Below, one piece after another: positions 8,811 to 17,916 of a stretch of DNA of 64,000 bases; positions within the stretch are counted from its first letter, which is position 1, and every line of letters starts with the position of its first letter. The position numbers were made by a program, and so were the translations under genes. This stretch comes from Phycisphaerales bacterium (GTDB lineage Bacteria; Planctomycetota; Phycisphaerae; Phycisphaerales; UBA1924): NCBI GenBank assembly GCA_019744815.1, contig JAIEUA010000001.1, positions 186,001 to 250,000 of the forward strand, written 5' to 3'. The notes under the pieces were generated by a model. The model did not search any database. It was not told where the DNA came from and saw only the letters and a list, made by a program, of their open reading frames with translations.

Positions 8811-10186
8811 TCGTCGAGCACCTCAAGAAAGCCTCGCGACCAATCGTGCACATCGTGCCGACGCACGTTGGAGCGGAGCATCGCCATCCGCATGCGTTGC
8901 TCTTCCTCGGGCATCCGCACCGCCTGCACGATCGTCTTCTTCAGCGTCTCCACGTCACGGGGATTCACAAGCAGCGCCCGACGCAGCTCGCGTGCCGCGC
9001 CGGCAAACTCGCTGAGCACCAACACACCCGTGCCATCGTCGCGGCACATCACGTACTCCTTCGCAACCAGATTCATCCCGTCACGCAGCGGCGTGACCAG
9101 CATCACGTCCGCCGCGAGGTAGTAGGCCACCAGCTCCTCACGCGACAGCGAACGCCGGAAGTAATGCACCGCCACCTTCCCGGGCATGCTGAACTCGCCG
9201 TTGATCCGGCCGACCATGCCCTCGACCTCGCGCCGGGTCTCCTCATAGCCCGGCACCGACTCGCGGCTCGGCACCGCGATCTGCACCATCACGCACTCGT
9301 TCACCGACAGCTTGCGATCCTGCAGCAGCTCGTGAAACGCGGCAAGCCGCAACGGAATGCCCTTGGTGTAATCGAGCCGATCGACGCCCAGAAGCAGCTT
9401 GCGCCCGGCGAGCTGCTGCTTGATCTCCGCCGACTTGCGTCGGACCGAGGGCGACGCCGCGATCTTCTCGAACTCCGCCGACGGAATCGAGATCGGGCAG
9501 GCCATCACCCGCACGCTGCGCCGGTCGATGGTCAGCTCTCGCTCGGTTCCCTCCGCGCCCGCGTACCGCTTGGCCACTCGAACAAAGTTCTCCGCGCTCG
9601 CCTGGGTCTGGAACCCGATCACATCGGCCCCCAGCAGCCCGCGCAGGATCGCGCTCCGCCAAGGCAGCCACGCGAAGAGCTCGTCCGGCGGGAACGGGAT
9701 GTGCAGGAAGAACCCGATCCGCGAGGAGGGCTTGCGCTCGCGGATCATCCGCGGCACGAGCTGCAACTGATAGTCGTGCACCCAGATCACGCCCTTGCGA
9801 CGCGACGCACGGGCCGCCGCAGCCGCGAACCGCTGGTTCACAGCGATATACGGATCCCACCACGCGCGGTGAAACTCCGGATTCACAATCGCATCGTGAT
9901 AGAGCGGCCAGAGCGTGGTGTTGCAGAAGCCGTGGTAGTAGCGATCCACCTCGCCGCGCGACAACGCCACCGCGCGCACCTCAATCGGCCCCGCCCGACC
10001 CGGACGCGGCGCAGGCCCCGCCCCGCCGTCCCACCCGATCCACACACCCCCGCGCTCCTCCATCACCGGCGCCACCGCCGACACCAACCCGCCCGGGCTG
10101 CGCTCCCACCGCGCGCCCGCACCCTCCCCGACCCGCGACGCGGGCAATCGATTGGCAACAACGACAAGCCGCGGCGGTGACTTCAT
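8807..10186 (-). CDS. otsA: Alpha,alpha-trehalose-phosphate synthase (UDP-forming)
   Basis: RLVVVANRLPASR; GVIWVHDYQLQLVPRMIRERKPSSRIGFFLHIPFPP; LLLGVDRLDYTKGIPLRLAAF; MNLVAKEYV. Confidence 0.95.
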   Translation of the reverse strand: MKSPPRLVVVANRLPASRVGEGAGARWERSPGGLVSAVAPVMEERGGVWIGWDGGAGPAPRPGRAGPIEVRAVALSRGEVDRYYHGFCNTTLWPLYHDAIVNPEFHRAWWDPYIAVNQRFAAAAARASRRKGVIWVHDYQLQLVPRMIRERKPSSRIGFFLHIPFPPDELFAWLPWRSAILRGLLGADVIGFQTQASAENFVRVAKRYAGAEGTERELTIDRRSVRVMACPISIPSAEFEKIAASPSVRRKSAEIKQQLAGRKLLLGVDRLDYTKGIPLRLAAFHELLQDRKLSVNECVMVQIAVPSRESVPGYEETRREVEGMVGRINGEFSMPGKVAVHYFRRSLSREELVAYYLAADVMLVTPLRDGMNLVAKEYVMCRDDGTGVLVLSEFAGAARELRRALLVNPRDVETLKKTIVQAVRMPEEEQRMRMAMLRSNVRRHDVHDWSRGFLEVLDE

Positions 10187-10392
10187 GCACTGAATCGCCT
10201 TTCCCGTCGCAGCGGCGACGGACGAGCCAAGTTGATCAAGTGCGCAGCGCCACACCGAACGCGCACGCGGATACATCGGTGTACGCCCGCGAGCCGAACG
10301 GGTTCAGGAAAAGTCCGAGATCACAATCACGCTGGATGCCACCGCTTGAATGGCTTAAGGCGAAAGCAGCGTGAGAGCGACTCGCAGAAAGA

Positions 10393-10503
10393 GGTGCCAT
10401 CAGTCCGCCGGCTCGGCGGCGCGACTGATGCGGCGCGGCGTCGACGCCCAAGCTCCAGACGCACCAGTCGCGCGGCTCCGAGCACCCGCGGACTGGTGGC
10501 ACC
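10393..10503. repeat. Nested-palindrome element, GGTGCCATCAGTCCGC family
   Basis: GGTGCCATCAGTCCGC...GCGGACTGGTGGCACC ends; inner CATCAGTC...GACTGATG and CACCAGTC...GACTGGTG. Confidence 0.8.
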
Positions 10504-10582
10504 TTCGGATGGCTCGCGAACAAGACCACGCTCGCACAGCTGCAAAGAGCGAGGACGCCCCGGCTCGCTCAAGAAGCGTCGC

Positions 10583-11638
10583 TCACGAAACGTCGACCAC
10601 CAACGCGGTGACATCGCTCGTCGCAACCAACACCGCACCCGGCACGAGCGCCGCGGGCACGAGTCCCGTCTGTCCCCGTGTGATGCGTTCATCACCGGCC
10701 GCGGTGCGGACCGCTCCGCTGCCCGCGAGCACCGTGAACGCGTGCGCCCGCGTTGAGGCACCCGCCGCGTTCGAGTCCGCAATCGCGATCGACTCCCCCG
10801 CCTTCAGCCGCACCTCGTCGACGCGGAAGAACTCGGTCGTCACCAGCCTGCCGCGCTTCGCGCCGGGGGCGAGCTTCGCCAACGCCGGGGCCGGACCGAA
10901 ATCCGTGCATTCCACGCTCTGCGCGACATGCAGCTCCCGCCCCTTGCGGCCGTACTCCTTCGCCCAGTCGTACACCCGGAACGTCGTATCACTCGGCGTC
11001 TGCACCTCGGCGACGACGACGCCTGCGCCGAGCGCGTGGATCGTGCCGCTGGGTAGGTTGTGACATTCGCCGACGATCGCCGGCACCGCCTGCATCACCT
11101 CGGGCACGCGCTCCTCGCGGATCGCACGCTCGAGATCCGCCCGCGTCACGCCGGGCTTGAGGCCCTTGAAGATCACCGGCTCGTGCATCTGTCCACCGGG
11201 GCCCGCGACCTTCGCCGTGTGCAGGATGTACCAGCACTCGGTCTTGAGGTTCGCCCCCGGGTTGGCCTTCGCGTACGCGGGAGAGGGATGCACCTGAATC
11301 GACAGATGCTCGCGGGCATCGAGGAACTTCACCAAGAGTGGAAACGCCCCCACGCCGTCGCGGGTCGCCGACGCTTTCGTCGCACCAAGCAGATCGCGCC
11401 CCCACTGCTGCACCGCATCACGAATCGTCTTCCCCGCGAGCGGCCCGTTGATGATCTTCGAATGCTCCGCCCCGCCGCCGCCGCCGGAGACGCTGGTCGA
11501 ATCCAGGTCCGCCAACTCCCACGACTCGCCGATGTTCCCGGCGGGCAGCGTCTTGCCCAACGCCTCGAGCGCGCGGCCGCCCCAGACTTTGTCCTTGAAG
11601 ATGGGGGCGAACAGCAGCGGATACGGCGTCGAAGTCAT
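10583..11638 (-). CDS. manA: Mannose-6-phosphate isomerase, class I type
   Basis: YPLLFAPIFKDKVWGGRALEALGKTLPAGNIGESWELAD; FLDAREHLSIQVHPSPAYAKANPGANLKTECWYIL; SGTIHALGAGVVVAEVQTPSDTTFRVYDW. Confidence 0.9.
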   Translation of the reverse strand: MTSTPYPLLFAPIFKDKVWGGRALEALGKTLPAGNIGESWELADLDSTSVSGGGGGAEHSKIINGPLAGKTIRDAVQQWGRDLLGATKASATRDGVGAFPLLVKFLDAREHLSIQVHPSPAYAKANPGANLKTECWYILHTAKVAGPGGQMHEPVIFKGLKPGVTRADLERAIREERVPEVMQAVPAIVGECHNLPSGTIHALGAGVVVAEVQTPSDTTFRVYDWAKEYGRKGRELHVAQSVECTDFGPAPALAKLAPGAKRGRLVTTEFFRVDEVRLKAGESIAIADSNAAGASTRAHAFTVLAGSGAVRTAAGDERITRGQTGLVPAALVPGAVLVATSDVTALVVDVS

Positions 11639-11658
11639 GGATTCATCATCGGCGCTTC

Positions 11659-11743
11659 GGGGGCGGGGGCTTCCAGCCCCCGCGCGATGACATGTTTGGA
11701 ACGCAAAACCGTCTGGCGCCGGGGCCTGGAAGGCCCCGCCCCC
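11659..11743. repeat. Nested-palindrome intergenic element between manA and fabZ-like gene
   Basis: GGGGGCGGGGGCTTCCAGCCCCCGCGC...GCGCCGGGGCCTGGAAGGCCCCGCCCCC. Confidence 0.7.
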
Positions 11744-11761
11744 AAGGCTTGCCCCGCCGCT

Positions 11762-12316
11762 TCAGGCTTCCATGCTCATCCCGCTGATCCGGGCGCTGAA
11801 CGCGAGCTTGCCCTCGACCACGCCCTGCACGTCGCTGATGAACCGCCGCCGGTTCCGCTTCACCTCTTGACACAAGATGAACAGATCGCGGTCCGGCTCC
11901 ACCATGCTGCGGAACACGCACTCGTCGATCCGCAGGAACACAGCCAAGGTCGGCTTGCCGATCCGGGCGTTGTACAGGTAGCACGCCAGCTGCGCCGCCG
12001 TCTCCACCATCAGGACGCCGGGCATAATCGGACGCCCCGGGAAGTGTCCCGCGGCCCAGAACTCCGTCTTCCGCGCGTGGTGCACGCCCACGCCCTTTGA
12101 CGCGTCCTCGTTCCGCCACACCACCCCGTCGAGCAGAGCCATGTCCCCGCGGTGCGGGTTCCACGTCTCCAGCTCCTTCTTGGTGACGACGATCTTGGTC
12201 AGGTCGACGCCCGACAGATCAAACAGCAGCTTGCTCGGCGCGCTCTGCGACTCGTCCTCGTTCCCAAGGACCGCCGCCGACCCGCTCGGGCTTGCCTCAG
12301 CTGGGCTTCTCGACAT
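11762..12316 (-). CDS. FabZ-like 3-hydroxyacyl-ACP dehydratase (hotdog fold)
   Basis: MALLDGVVWRNE...TEFWAAGHFPGRPIMPGVLMVETAAQLACYLYNAR: GHFPGxPxMPGVLxxExxAQ signature. Confidence 0.9.
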   Translation of the reverse strand: MSRSPAEASPSGSAAVLGNEDESQSAPSKLLFDLSGVDLTKIVVTKKELETWNPHRGDMALLDGVVWRNEDASKGVGVHHARKTEFWAAGHFPGRPIMPGVLMVETAAQLACYLYNARIGKPTLAVFLRIDECVFRSMVEPDRDLFILCQEVKRNRRRFISDVQGVVEGKLAFSARISGMSMEA

Positions 12317-12479
12317 CTTTCTTTTCCAGCACCGTCTCGCGAATCTCCTGCGCCGCGGCCTTCACGTCCTGCATGGCCTTGCGCACCCGCGTCCCGGCGG
12401 CCTTGTTCCCGCCGTCAAACTTCAGCACATCGGCCTCGGCCTCGGCAACGATCTTCTTCAATTTCTCAAAGGCTTCCAC
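12297..12479 (-). CDS. Small histone H1-like (Hc1-like) protein
   Basis: 60 aa, GTG start: MEAFEKLKKIVAEAEADVLKFDGGNKAAGTRVRKAMQDVKAAAQEIRETVLEKKDVEKPS; GNKAAxxRVR block resembles chlamydial Hc1. Confidence 0.75.
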   Translation of the reverse strand: MEAFEKLKKIVAEAEADVLKFDGGNKAAGTRVRKAMQDVKAAAQEIRETVLEKKDVEKPS

Positions 12480-12618
12480 GGTTGGCAGCTCCTGATTTCA
12501 CAACGTCGCTTGCGGGCGGACTCCCCCGCCCAGGTCGGCATTCTAGGACGCCATTTCGTCCGCGTTGATCGGACACTGTTCGGGGCACCCTCGCGCCCCC
12601 TCACCCCCACACCCCCAC

Positions 12619-12716
12619 AGCGAGCCGGGGCGTCCTCGCCCCGGTGCCGTGGAACCCAATCGAGAGCACCGTGCAAGGTTCGAAGGGCAGCCCGGACCAC
12701 AGACGCCCCGGCTCGC
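12619..12716. repeat. Nested-palindrome element, GCGAGCCGGGGCGTCCTCGCCCCGG family (right arm shortened)
   Basis: AGCGAGCCGGGGCGTCCTCGCCCCGG...GACGCCCCGGCTCGC. Confidence 0.7.
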
Positions 12717-12749
12717 GGACTCATCGGCCCTCGAACAAGACGCCATTCC

Positions 12750-13736
12750 CTAATGCACCAACCGCGGCAGCGTCCGCTCCAGCACCTCCAGCGCCGCCGC
12801 TAGGTACTTGGGATGCCCCTCCCGATCCATGAACGCCGGCGACACCGCCGCCATGAACACCCTCCGCAAGTTCGCGTACTCGGGATACTCCGAATCCACC
12901 TTCGCTCCCCGCTCCTTCCGCAGCTGCGCCAGCGCCGTCACCGGCTTCACGCCGTGCAAGTAATCCGGCGCCGCCCAGTACTGCCGCTCCAGGTACACCG
13001 CGTCCTCCACCCAGTGCCCCGCGTGCACCATCCCCAGATCGATGATCACGCACGACCCGCCCCCCTCCCGCGGCCGGGCCAAGCGCATCACGTTCCCCGG
13101 GTGCAGATCCCCGTGGCACCAGCAGTTCAAAGGACGCGACTCCCACCGCGCCATGAGCTTGGGCAAGAACTTCGTCACCTGCTTCACCGCTTCGTTCCAC
13201 CGCTGGCTCTCGGCGATCGCCCCGGCGTGGCACACCTCGCGGGCCTTCGCCAGCGTCCCCATCCAGTCCAACACCTTGGGCTTTTCCGGCTTCGGACCCA
13301 CCCGCAGCGCCGCCTCGTGGAAATCCGCCGCCGCCCGGATCACGTCCGCCGCATCCCCGTCTTTCATCCGCGCCGGAAGCGAAGTGCCCTGCACGCGCTC
13401 CTCCACGATCCACGCAAAGTCGTAGCTGCCCAGCTCGGTCCCGCTCGCGTACACCCGCGGCGTCGGCGCCCGCAGCTTCGCGTCCCCCAAGAGCGACGTC
13501 CACCGGTGCTCCGCCGGGCCCAGCGGGAGCTTCACGATCACCTCGGCTGCACCCTCGCCGTCACGCCACACCGCGCTGCCCGTCGCGCTCCCGCTGTTGG
13601 ACCACGCCGCCTGGAACCACGTCACCTCCGACAAGCACCCGCCGCAGCAATCCCGCAGCGTCGGCTCGAGGGCACGAGCCAGCGACGAGGTATCCGTCGA
13701 AGCGATCCGGCGGCTGTGTGGATCGAGATAGCTCAT
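12750..13736 (-). CDS. Aminoglycoside phosphotransferase/choline kinase-like protein
   Basis: CWCHGDLHPGNVMRLARP...VIIDLGMVHAGHWVEDAVYLE: kinase catalytic HGDLHPGN and DLG motifs. Confidence 0.85.
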   Translation of the reverse strand: MSYLDPHSRRIASTDTSSLARALEPTLRDCCGGCLSEVTWFQAAWSNSGSATGSAVWRDGEGAAEVIVKLPLGPAEHRWTSLLGDAKLRAPTPRVYASGTELGSYDFAWIVEERVQGTSLPARMKDGDAADVIRAAADFHEAALRVGPKPEKPKVLDWMGTLAKAREVCHAGAIAESQRWNEAVKQVTKFLPKLMARWESRPLNCWCHGDLHPGNVMRLARPREGGGSCVIIDLGMVHAGHWVEDAVYLERQYWAAPDYLHGVKPVTALAQLRKERGAKVDSEYPEYANLRRVFMAAVSPAFMDREGHPKYLAAALEVLERTLPRLVH

Positions 13737-13760
13737 GCAGCAGCGACAACGATCGTTCGA

Positions 13761-14636
13761 TCAAGATACCGCGCCGGTTCGACCACCGCCAGACTCCACC
13801 GCCAGAAGAAGCTCCAACAACTGCGCCGCCGACAGGTTCTCGGCCCGCGTCTTGGCGTCGATCCCCTCCGGGTATGCGAATGGCTCGCGAACATCGAACC
13901 GATCCCGCAAAACCCCCCCGATCTGCTTGCGCCTCTGCTCGAACAGCAATTGCACAAAGTCCGCCAACGCGTGCGTCTGCGGGGTCAAGGCTTCCCCCAG
14001 CCGCACCGCCGAACACATCGCGCTCGTCACCTCCGGCCTCGGCCAGAAACACTCCGGCGGCAGCTTCGCGATCGACTTCACACTCGCCGTCGCCGTCGCG
14101 ATGATCGACAAAGGCCCGTACTCCTTCGTCCCCGGCTTGGCCCCCAGGCGATCCGCCACCTCCTTCTGCACCGTCACATACAACCCGGCGCAGTTGGGAT
14201 AGTCCAGCAGCAGGTTCGTCATCAGCGGCGTCGCGCACCCATACGGCAAGTTCGCCACCAGCTTGAACGACGACAGCGGCAGCAGAATCTCCCGCAAAGT
14301 CGGATGCAGCGCCCGCTTCCCGTCCAGGCAGTCCCCCTTGATCAACCGGAAGCTCCCCGCTCGCTTGGCCTCCACCAGCCGCTCTTCCAGCAGCGCCGCC
14401 AACCCGTCGTCCAGCTCGCACGCGATCACCCGCACCCCGCGGATCAAGAGCTCCTCGGTCAGGACGCCCGTCCCGGGGCCGACCTCCAGGGCCACATCAC
14501 CGGGCTTGAGGTCCGCCGCGTCCGCCAGCTTCTTCACCAGGTTGTGGTCGACCAGGAAGTTCTGCCCCAGCGACTTCTTGGGCGCGAGCCCGCGGGTCGC
14601 GAGCAGATCCTTGATGGTGGTGAGCGTCTGGTGCAA
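13761..14636 (-). CDS. rsmA: 16S rRNA (adenine1518-N6/adenine1519-N6)-dimethyltransferase
   Basis: PKKSLGQNFLVDHNLVKKLADAADLKPGDVALEVGPGTGVLTEELL; FKLVANLPYGCATPLM (NLPY). Confidence 0.95.
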   Translation of the reverse strand: MHQTLTTIKDLLATRGLAPKKSLGQNFLVDHNLVKKLADAADLKPGDVALEVGPGTGVLTEELLIRGVRVIACELDDGLAALLEERLVEAKRAGSFRLIKGDCLDGKRALHPTLREILLPLSSFKLVANLPYGCATPLMTNLLLDYPNCAGLYVTVQKEVADRLGAKPGTKEYGPLSIIATATASVKSIAKLPPECFWPRPEVTSAMCSAVRLGEALTPQTHALADFVQLLFEQRRKQIGGVLRDRFDVREPFAYPEGIDAKTRAENLSAAQLLELLLAVESGGGRTGAVS

Positions 14637-14854
14637 GGGCGTCTCGGGTCGGGCCGTGGATCACAACATAGGCAAACCCGACCGGCCTGATTCGGCACGT
14701 TCCCGTACGACCGGACCCCAAATCCTGCGAAGATTGCAAAAGAACCATACAAGCCTCTTCCCAAGAGGCCGATCCTTCCGGTATGCTGCGCTCGTACAAG
14801 TCCGCGGGGCAGGATCGCCCCGTCGCCGAGAGACCTCCACGGACGGAGAGATCG

Positions 14855-16564
14855 ATGTCGAAGCTGCTCACCCGCGCCAACGGTTCAGGCCACCCCGCTG
14901 CCTCCGACGCGGCACCCGCGCTCTCCGGGCCCAGCGCCAACCCCAGCGCCAACCCCAGCGCCAAATCGACGCCAGAAAAAGCCAAGCCCACCGTGCCAAG
15001 CAAGACAACCGAATCAGACACGTCCAAGTCCGCACCCGCCGGCGCCAACGCCGAGCTCACCACGGGCAAGCCCGACCGCGCCCGCAAAGCCCCGCCCGGC
15101 TCCACCACCCAGAACCAGGCCCAGGCCGCCGCCGCCGACGAACTCCTCGTCAAGACCTTCGTCCTCGACACCAACATCCTGCTTCACAACCCAAGCGCGC
15201 TGTTCGTCTTCCAGGAACACAACGTCGTCATCCCCTTCGCCGTCATCAGCGAGCTCGACAAGATGAAGCGCAAGGAGGATGACCTCGGGCGCAACGCCCG
15301 TGAGTGCATCCGCCACCTCGACCGCCTCCGGGCCGCCGGCCGCCTCCTCGACGGCGTCAACTGGGGCGAGCTCGCCCCCAAGGCCGGCACCGCGGCCAGC
15401 ACCGGGATCAACGGCAAGACCGGCACCATCCGCATCGACATCATCGATCACTCCCGCCCCGAGGCCATCAAGGAGGACATGCCCGACAACCGCATCATCG
15501 CGGTCGCGCTCTCCCTCCACCGCGCCGGGGCTCGCACCGTCTTCGTCTCCAAGGACCTCGCCGCCCGCATCAAGGCCGACAGCCTCGGCGTCAAGACCGA
15601 AGACTTCGCCAACCAGCGCGTCGACGCCGACCGGCTCTACACCGGCTTCGTCAACGCCGACGTCGAAGGCTCGCTCATCGACGAGCTCTACAAGGACCGC
15701 CTCCTCGAGATCCCGCGGCTGCAGCCCAACCTCCTCGCCACCGACGAGATGGGCAACCAGTACGAACGCGAGCTCCTCGCCAACCAGTTCGTCGTGCTCA
15801 AAGACGAGGCCGACGAGAACCACACCGGCCTGGGCCGTCGCCTCGGCGACACCGATCACGTCATCCCCGTCACCGGCCCCCGCAAGCCCGTCTTCGGCAT
15901 CATGGCTCGCAACGTGCAGCAGACCATGGCCCTCGACCTGCTGATGGACGACGAGATCCGCATGGTCACGCTGCTCGGTAGCGCCGGCACCGGCAAGACG
16001 CTGCTGGCGCTCGCCGCCGGCATGGCCAAAGTCTTCAACGAAGAACGCTACGACAAACTCCTCGTCGCCCGCCCGATCATGCCCATGGGCCGCGACATCG
16101 GCTACCTCCCCGGCGACAAGGACGAAAAGCTCGGCGCGTGGATGCAGCCGATCTTCGACAACCTGTCGTACCTCCTGAGCACCCGCGGCGCGACGATGCA
16201 TCAGGCCGCCGACAGCCACTCGCCCGAGCAGCGGATCCAGAAGCTCATGGCCGACGGCAAGCTGGTGCTCGAGCCCCTCACCTACATCCGCGGCCGCTCC
16301 ATCCCGCATCAGTTCATGATCGTGGACGAAGCCCAGAACCTCACGCCGCACGAGGTGAAGACGATCGCGTCGCGCGTCGGCGAGGGCACGAAGCTCATCC
16401 TCACCGGCGACATCGGGCAGATCGACAACCCGTACCTGGACCAGTCCAGCAACGGCCTGTCCTACGCCGCCGAAAAGATGAAGGGCATCGGCCTCTTCGG
16501 CCACGTCGTCCTCGCCAAGAGCGAACGCAGCGAACTCGCAAGCCTCGCGGCCAGCCGCCTGTAG
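14855..16564 (+). CDS. PIN domain fused to PhoH-like ATPase
   Basis: TFVLDTNILLHNPSALFVFQEHNVVIPFAVISELDKMKRKEDDLGRNARE (PIN); TLLGSAGTGKTLLALAAGM (Walker A), MIVDEAQNLTPHEVKTIASRVGEGTKLILTGDIGQID. Confidence 0.95.
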   Translation: MSKLLTRANGSGHPAASDAAPALSGPSANPSANPSAKSTPEKAKPTVPSKTTESDTSKSAPAGANAELTTGKPDRARKAPPGSTTQNQAQAAAADELLVKTFVLDTNILLHNPSALFVFQEHNVVIPFAVISELDKMKRKEDDLGRNARECIRHLDRLRAAGRLLDGVNWGELAPKAGTAASTGINGKTGTIRIDIIDHSRPEAIKEDMPDNRIIAVALSLHRAGARTVFVSKDLAARIKADSLGVKTEDFANQRVDADRLYTGFVNADVEGSLIDELYKDRLLEIPRLQPNLLATDEMGNQYERELLANQFVVLKDEADENHTGLGRRLGDTDHVIPVTGPRKPVFGIMARNVQQTMALDLLMDDEIRMVTLLGSAGTGKTLLALAAGMAKVFNEERYDKLLVARPIMPMGRDIGYLPGDKDEKLGAWMQPIFDNLSYLLSTRGATMHQAADSHSPEQRIQKLMADGKLVLEPLTYIRGRSIPHQFMIVDEAQNLTPHEVKTIASRVGEGTKLILTGDIGQIDNPYLDQSSNGLSYAAEKMKGIGLFGHVVLAKSERSELASLAASRL

Positions 16565-16571
16565 CCCTCAC

Positions 16572-16600
16572 ACCAGTGGGACCGGCTTCCAGCCGGTCCA
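16572..16600. repeat. Solo arm of GTGGGACCGGCxTCCxGCCGGTCC repeat
   Basis: CCAGTGGGACCGGCTTCCAGCCGGTCCAC; same family as 42539-42611. Confidence 0.6.
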
Positions 16601-16791
16601 CGAGCGATCAGTCCCGCGCCATATCGCGACCATCGGTGTGGCGTGGCACGGCCTGAACCGCCTTCTGTTCCATCCGAGCAGGGTGACGTGCGCCACAGCT
16701 CCGCATGGGGTGTGGCATTCCCGACACGCCCTTGCGACCAGCATCACCGCGCATAGTCAATGCACTCTCATGCACTCCCGATCGGGAGCCT

Positions 16792-17733
16792 TTAGCTGAA
16801 CCACGCGTACTCGTACCTCTGACCGCGGTCTTTGATTGCATCAAAGCCGCGCCGCGTTGCCCAGATCGAGACACGGGCGAGCAGCTTGGCGCGGAGGATG
16901 GGAGCTTCCGGCAGCGTGACAACCAGATGATCCGACATTTCGCTCTCGAAGTCCTGCACGATCTTCATCACGGTCACTCGCTCAGCGCCGTCCGCGTAGA
17001 TCGCTTCGATCAGGGCGCGTGATTCATCGGACGACCGACAGTCACCGATAATCCGGGAAGTCCCCGACGAGGCGCTCAGCCACGTTCGTGCCTCAGCCGC
17101 ATCAGGAGACGACAAGAGGTCCATGCACCACCGATCCGCAACCGCAGCCTGCTCGCGTTGGGCCTTGCTCACCGGTCGCTTGCGGCAGATCTTCTTCGCG
17201 AGTTTCTCGATCGCCTCGCGATCCTCGAAGAAAACGGGCTCAGCGACCCCTTGAGCTTCCATGGCTGAGAGTTCTTCGAACCGCTTTCTGCTGCACCGGC
17301 GCCCGTTGAAGAAGTACTGGCGGGAGATGACCTTCTTCCCGTCCGCCGACTTGCATACCAACGGACCGTGCAACTGCTCGTTGCGCCACGAGCTTTCGAC
17401 CGTGCTTCCGAGCCATCCCCTTGCTTGCGTCTTCTTCCCTGTCCCGCGCACCATGGTGTACGACTCAATAGGGTTGCCATCGGCGTCCCAACTGCGCGTT
17501 GTTCCATCCTCCATGCCGTCTACGAACGTGGCTTCGTGCTTCAACACCCCGTTGTCGTGCCAGTGTCGGACGACGCCCTGAGGCTTGGCTTCGTCGAAAT
17601 GCGCCTCGTAGATCAACTGCCCCCGCTCGTTCCACGATCGACAGTGCCCGTGCAGCTTCCCATTCTGGAAAAACTGCTCGTGACGGAGTTGCCCGTTCGA
17701 GTGATAGGTGCGCTGGACCGAGGGAAGACCCAT
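16792..17733 (-). CDS. MORN-variant (YwqK-like) repeat protein
   Basis: YHSNGQLRHEQFFQNGKLHGHCRSWNERGQLIYEAHFDEAKPQGVVRHWHDNGVLKHEATFVDGMEDGTTRSWDADGNP repeats. Confidence 0.8.
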   Translation of the reverse strand: MGLPSVQRTYHSNGQLRHEQFFQNGKLHGHCRSWNERGQLIYEAHFDEAKPQGVVRHWHDNGVLKHEATFVDGMEDGTTRSWDADGNPIESYTMVRGTGKKTQARGWLGSTVESSWRNEQLHGPLVCKSADGKKVISRQYFFNGRRCSRKRFEELSAMEAQGVAEPVFFEDREAIEKLAKKICRKRPVSKAQREQAAVADRWCMDLLSSPDAAEARTWLSASSGTSRIIGDCRSSDESRALIEAIYADGAERVTVMKIVQDFESEMSDHLVVTLPEAPILRAKLLARVSIWATRRGFDAIKDRGQRYEYAWFS

Positions 17734-17811
17734 ACCCCGTAGAGCATACCGGCGTCCATCGAAGCGATGAACCGAAGAGTCCCCACGGCGTCCGCACAGC
17801 TCGGCAACGGT

Positions 17812-17915
17812 GGTGCCATCAGTACGCCGGCCTTGAAACGCGACTGATGTGACAAGGCTTAGGCACCAACCAGCCGCGTCAGTCGCCTAGGTCCGAGCGG
17901 CCGCGGACTGGTGGC
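17812..17915. repeat. Nested-palindrome element, GGTGCCATCAGTCCGC family (diverged copy)
   Basis: GGTGCCATCAGTACGCCGG...CGCGACTGATG...CAGTCGCCTAGGTCCGAGCGGCCGCGGACTGGTGGC. Confidence 0.65.
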
Positions 17916-17916
17916 G

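Noticed and set aside
15014-16504. 496-aa minus-strand ORF
   Set aside because: Antisense to PIN-PhoH; Asp/Glu/Gly/Val/Ala-only composition of a shadow frame.
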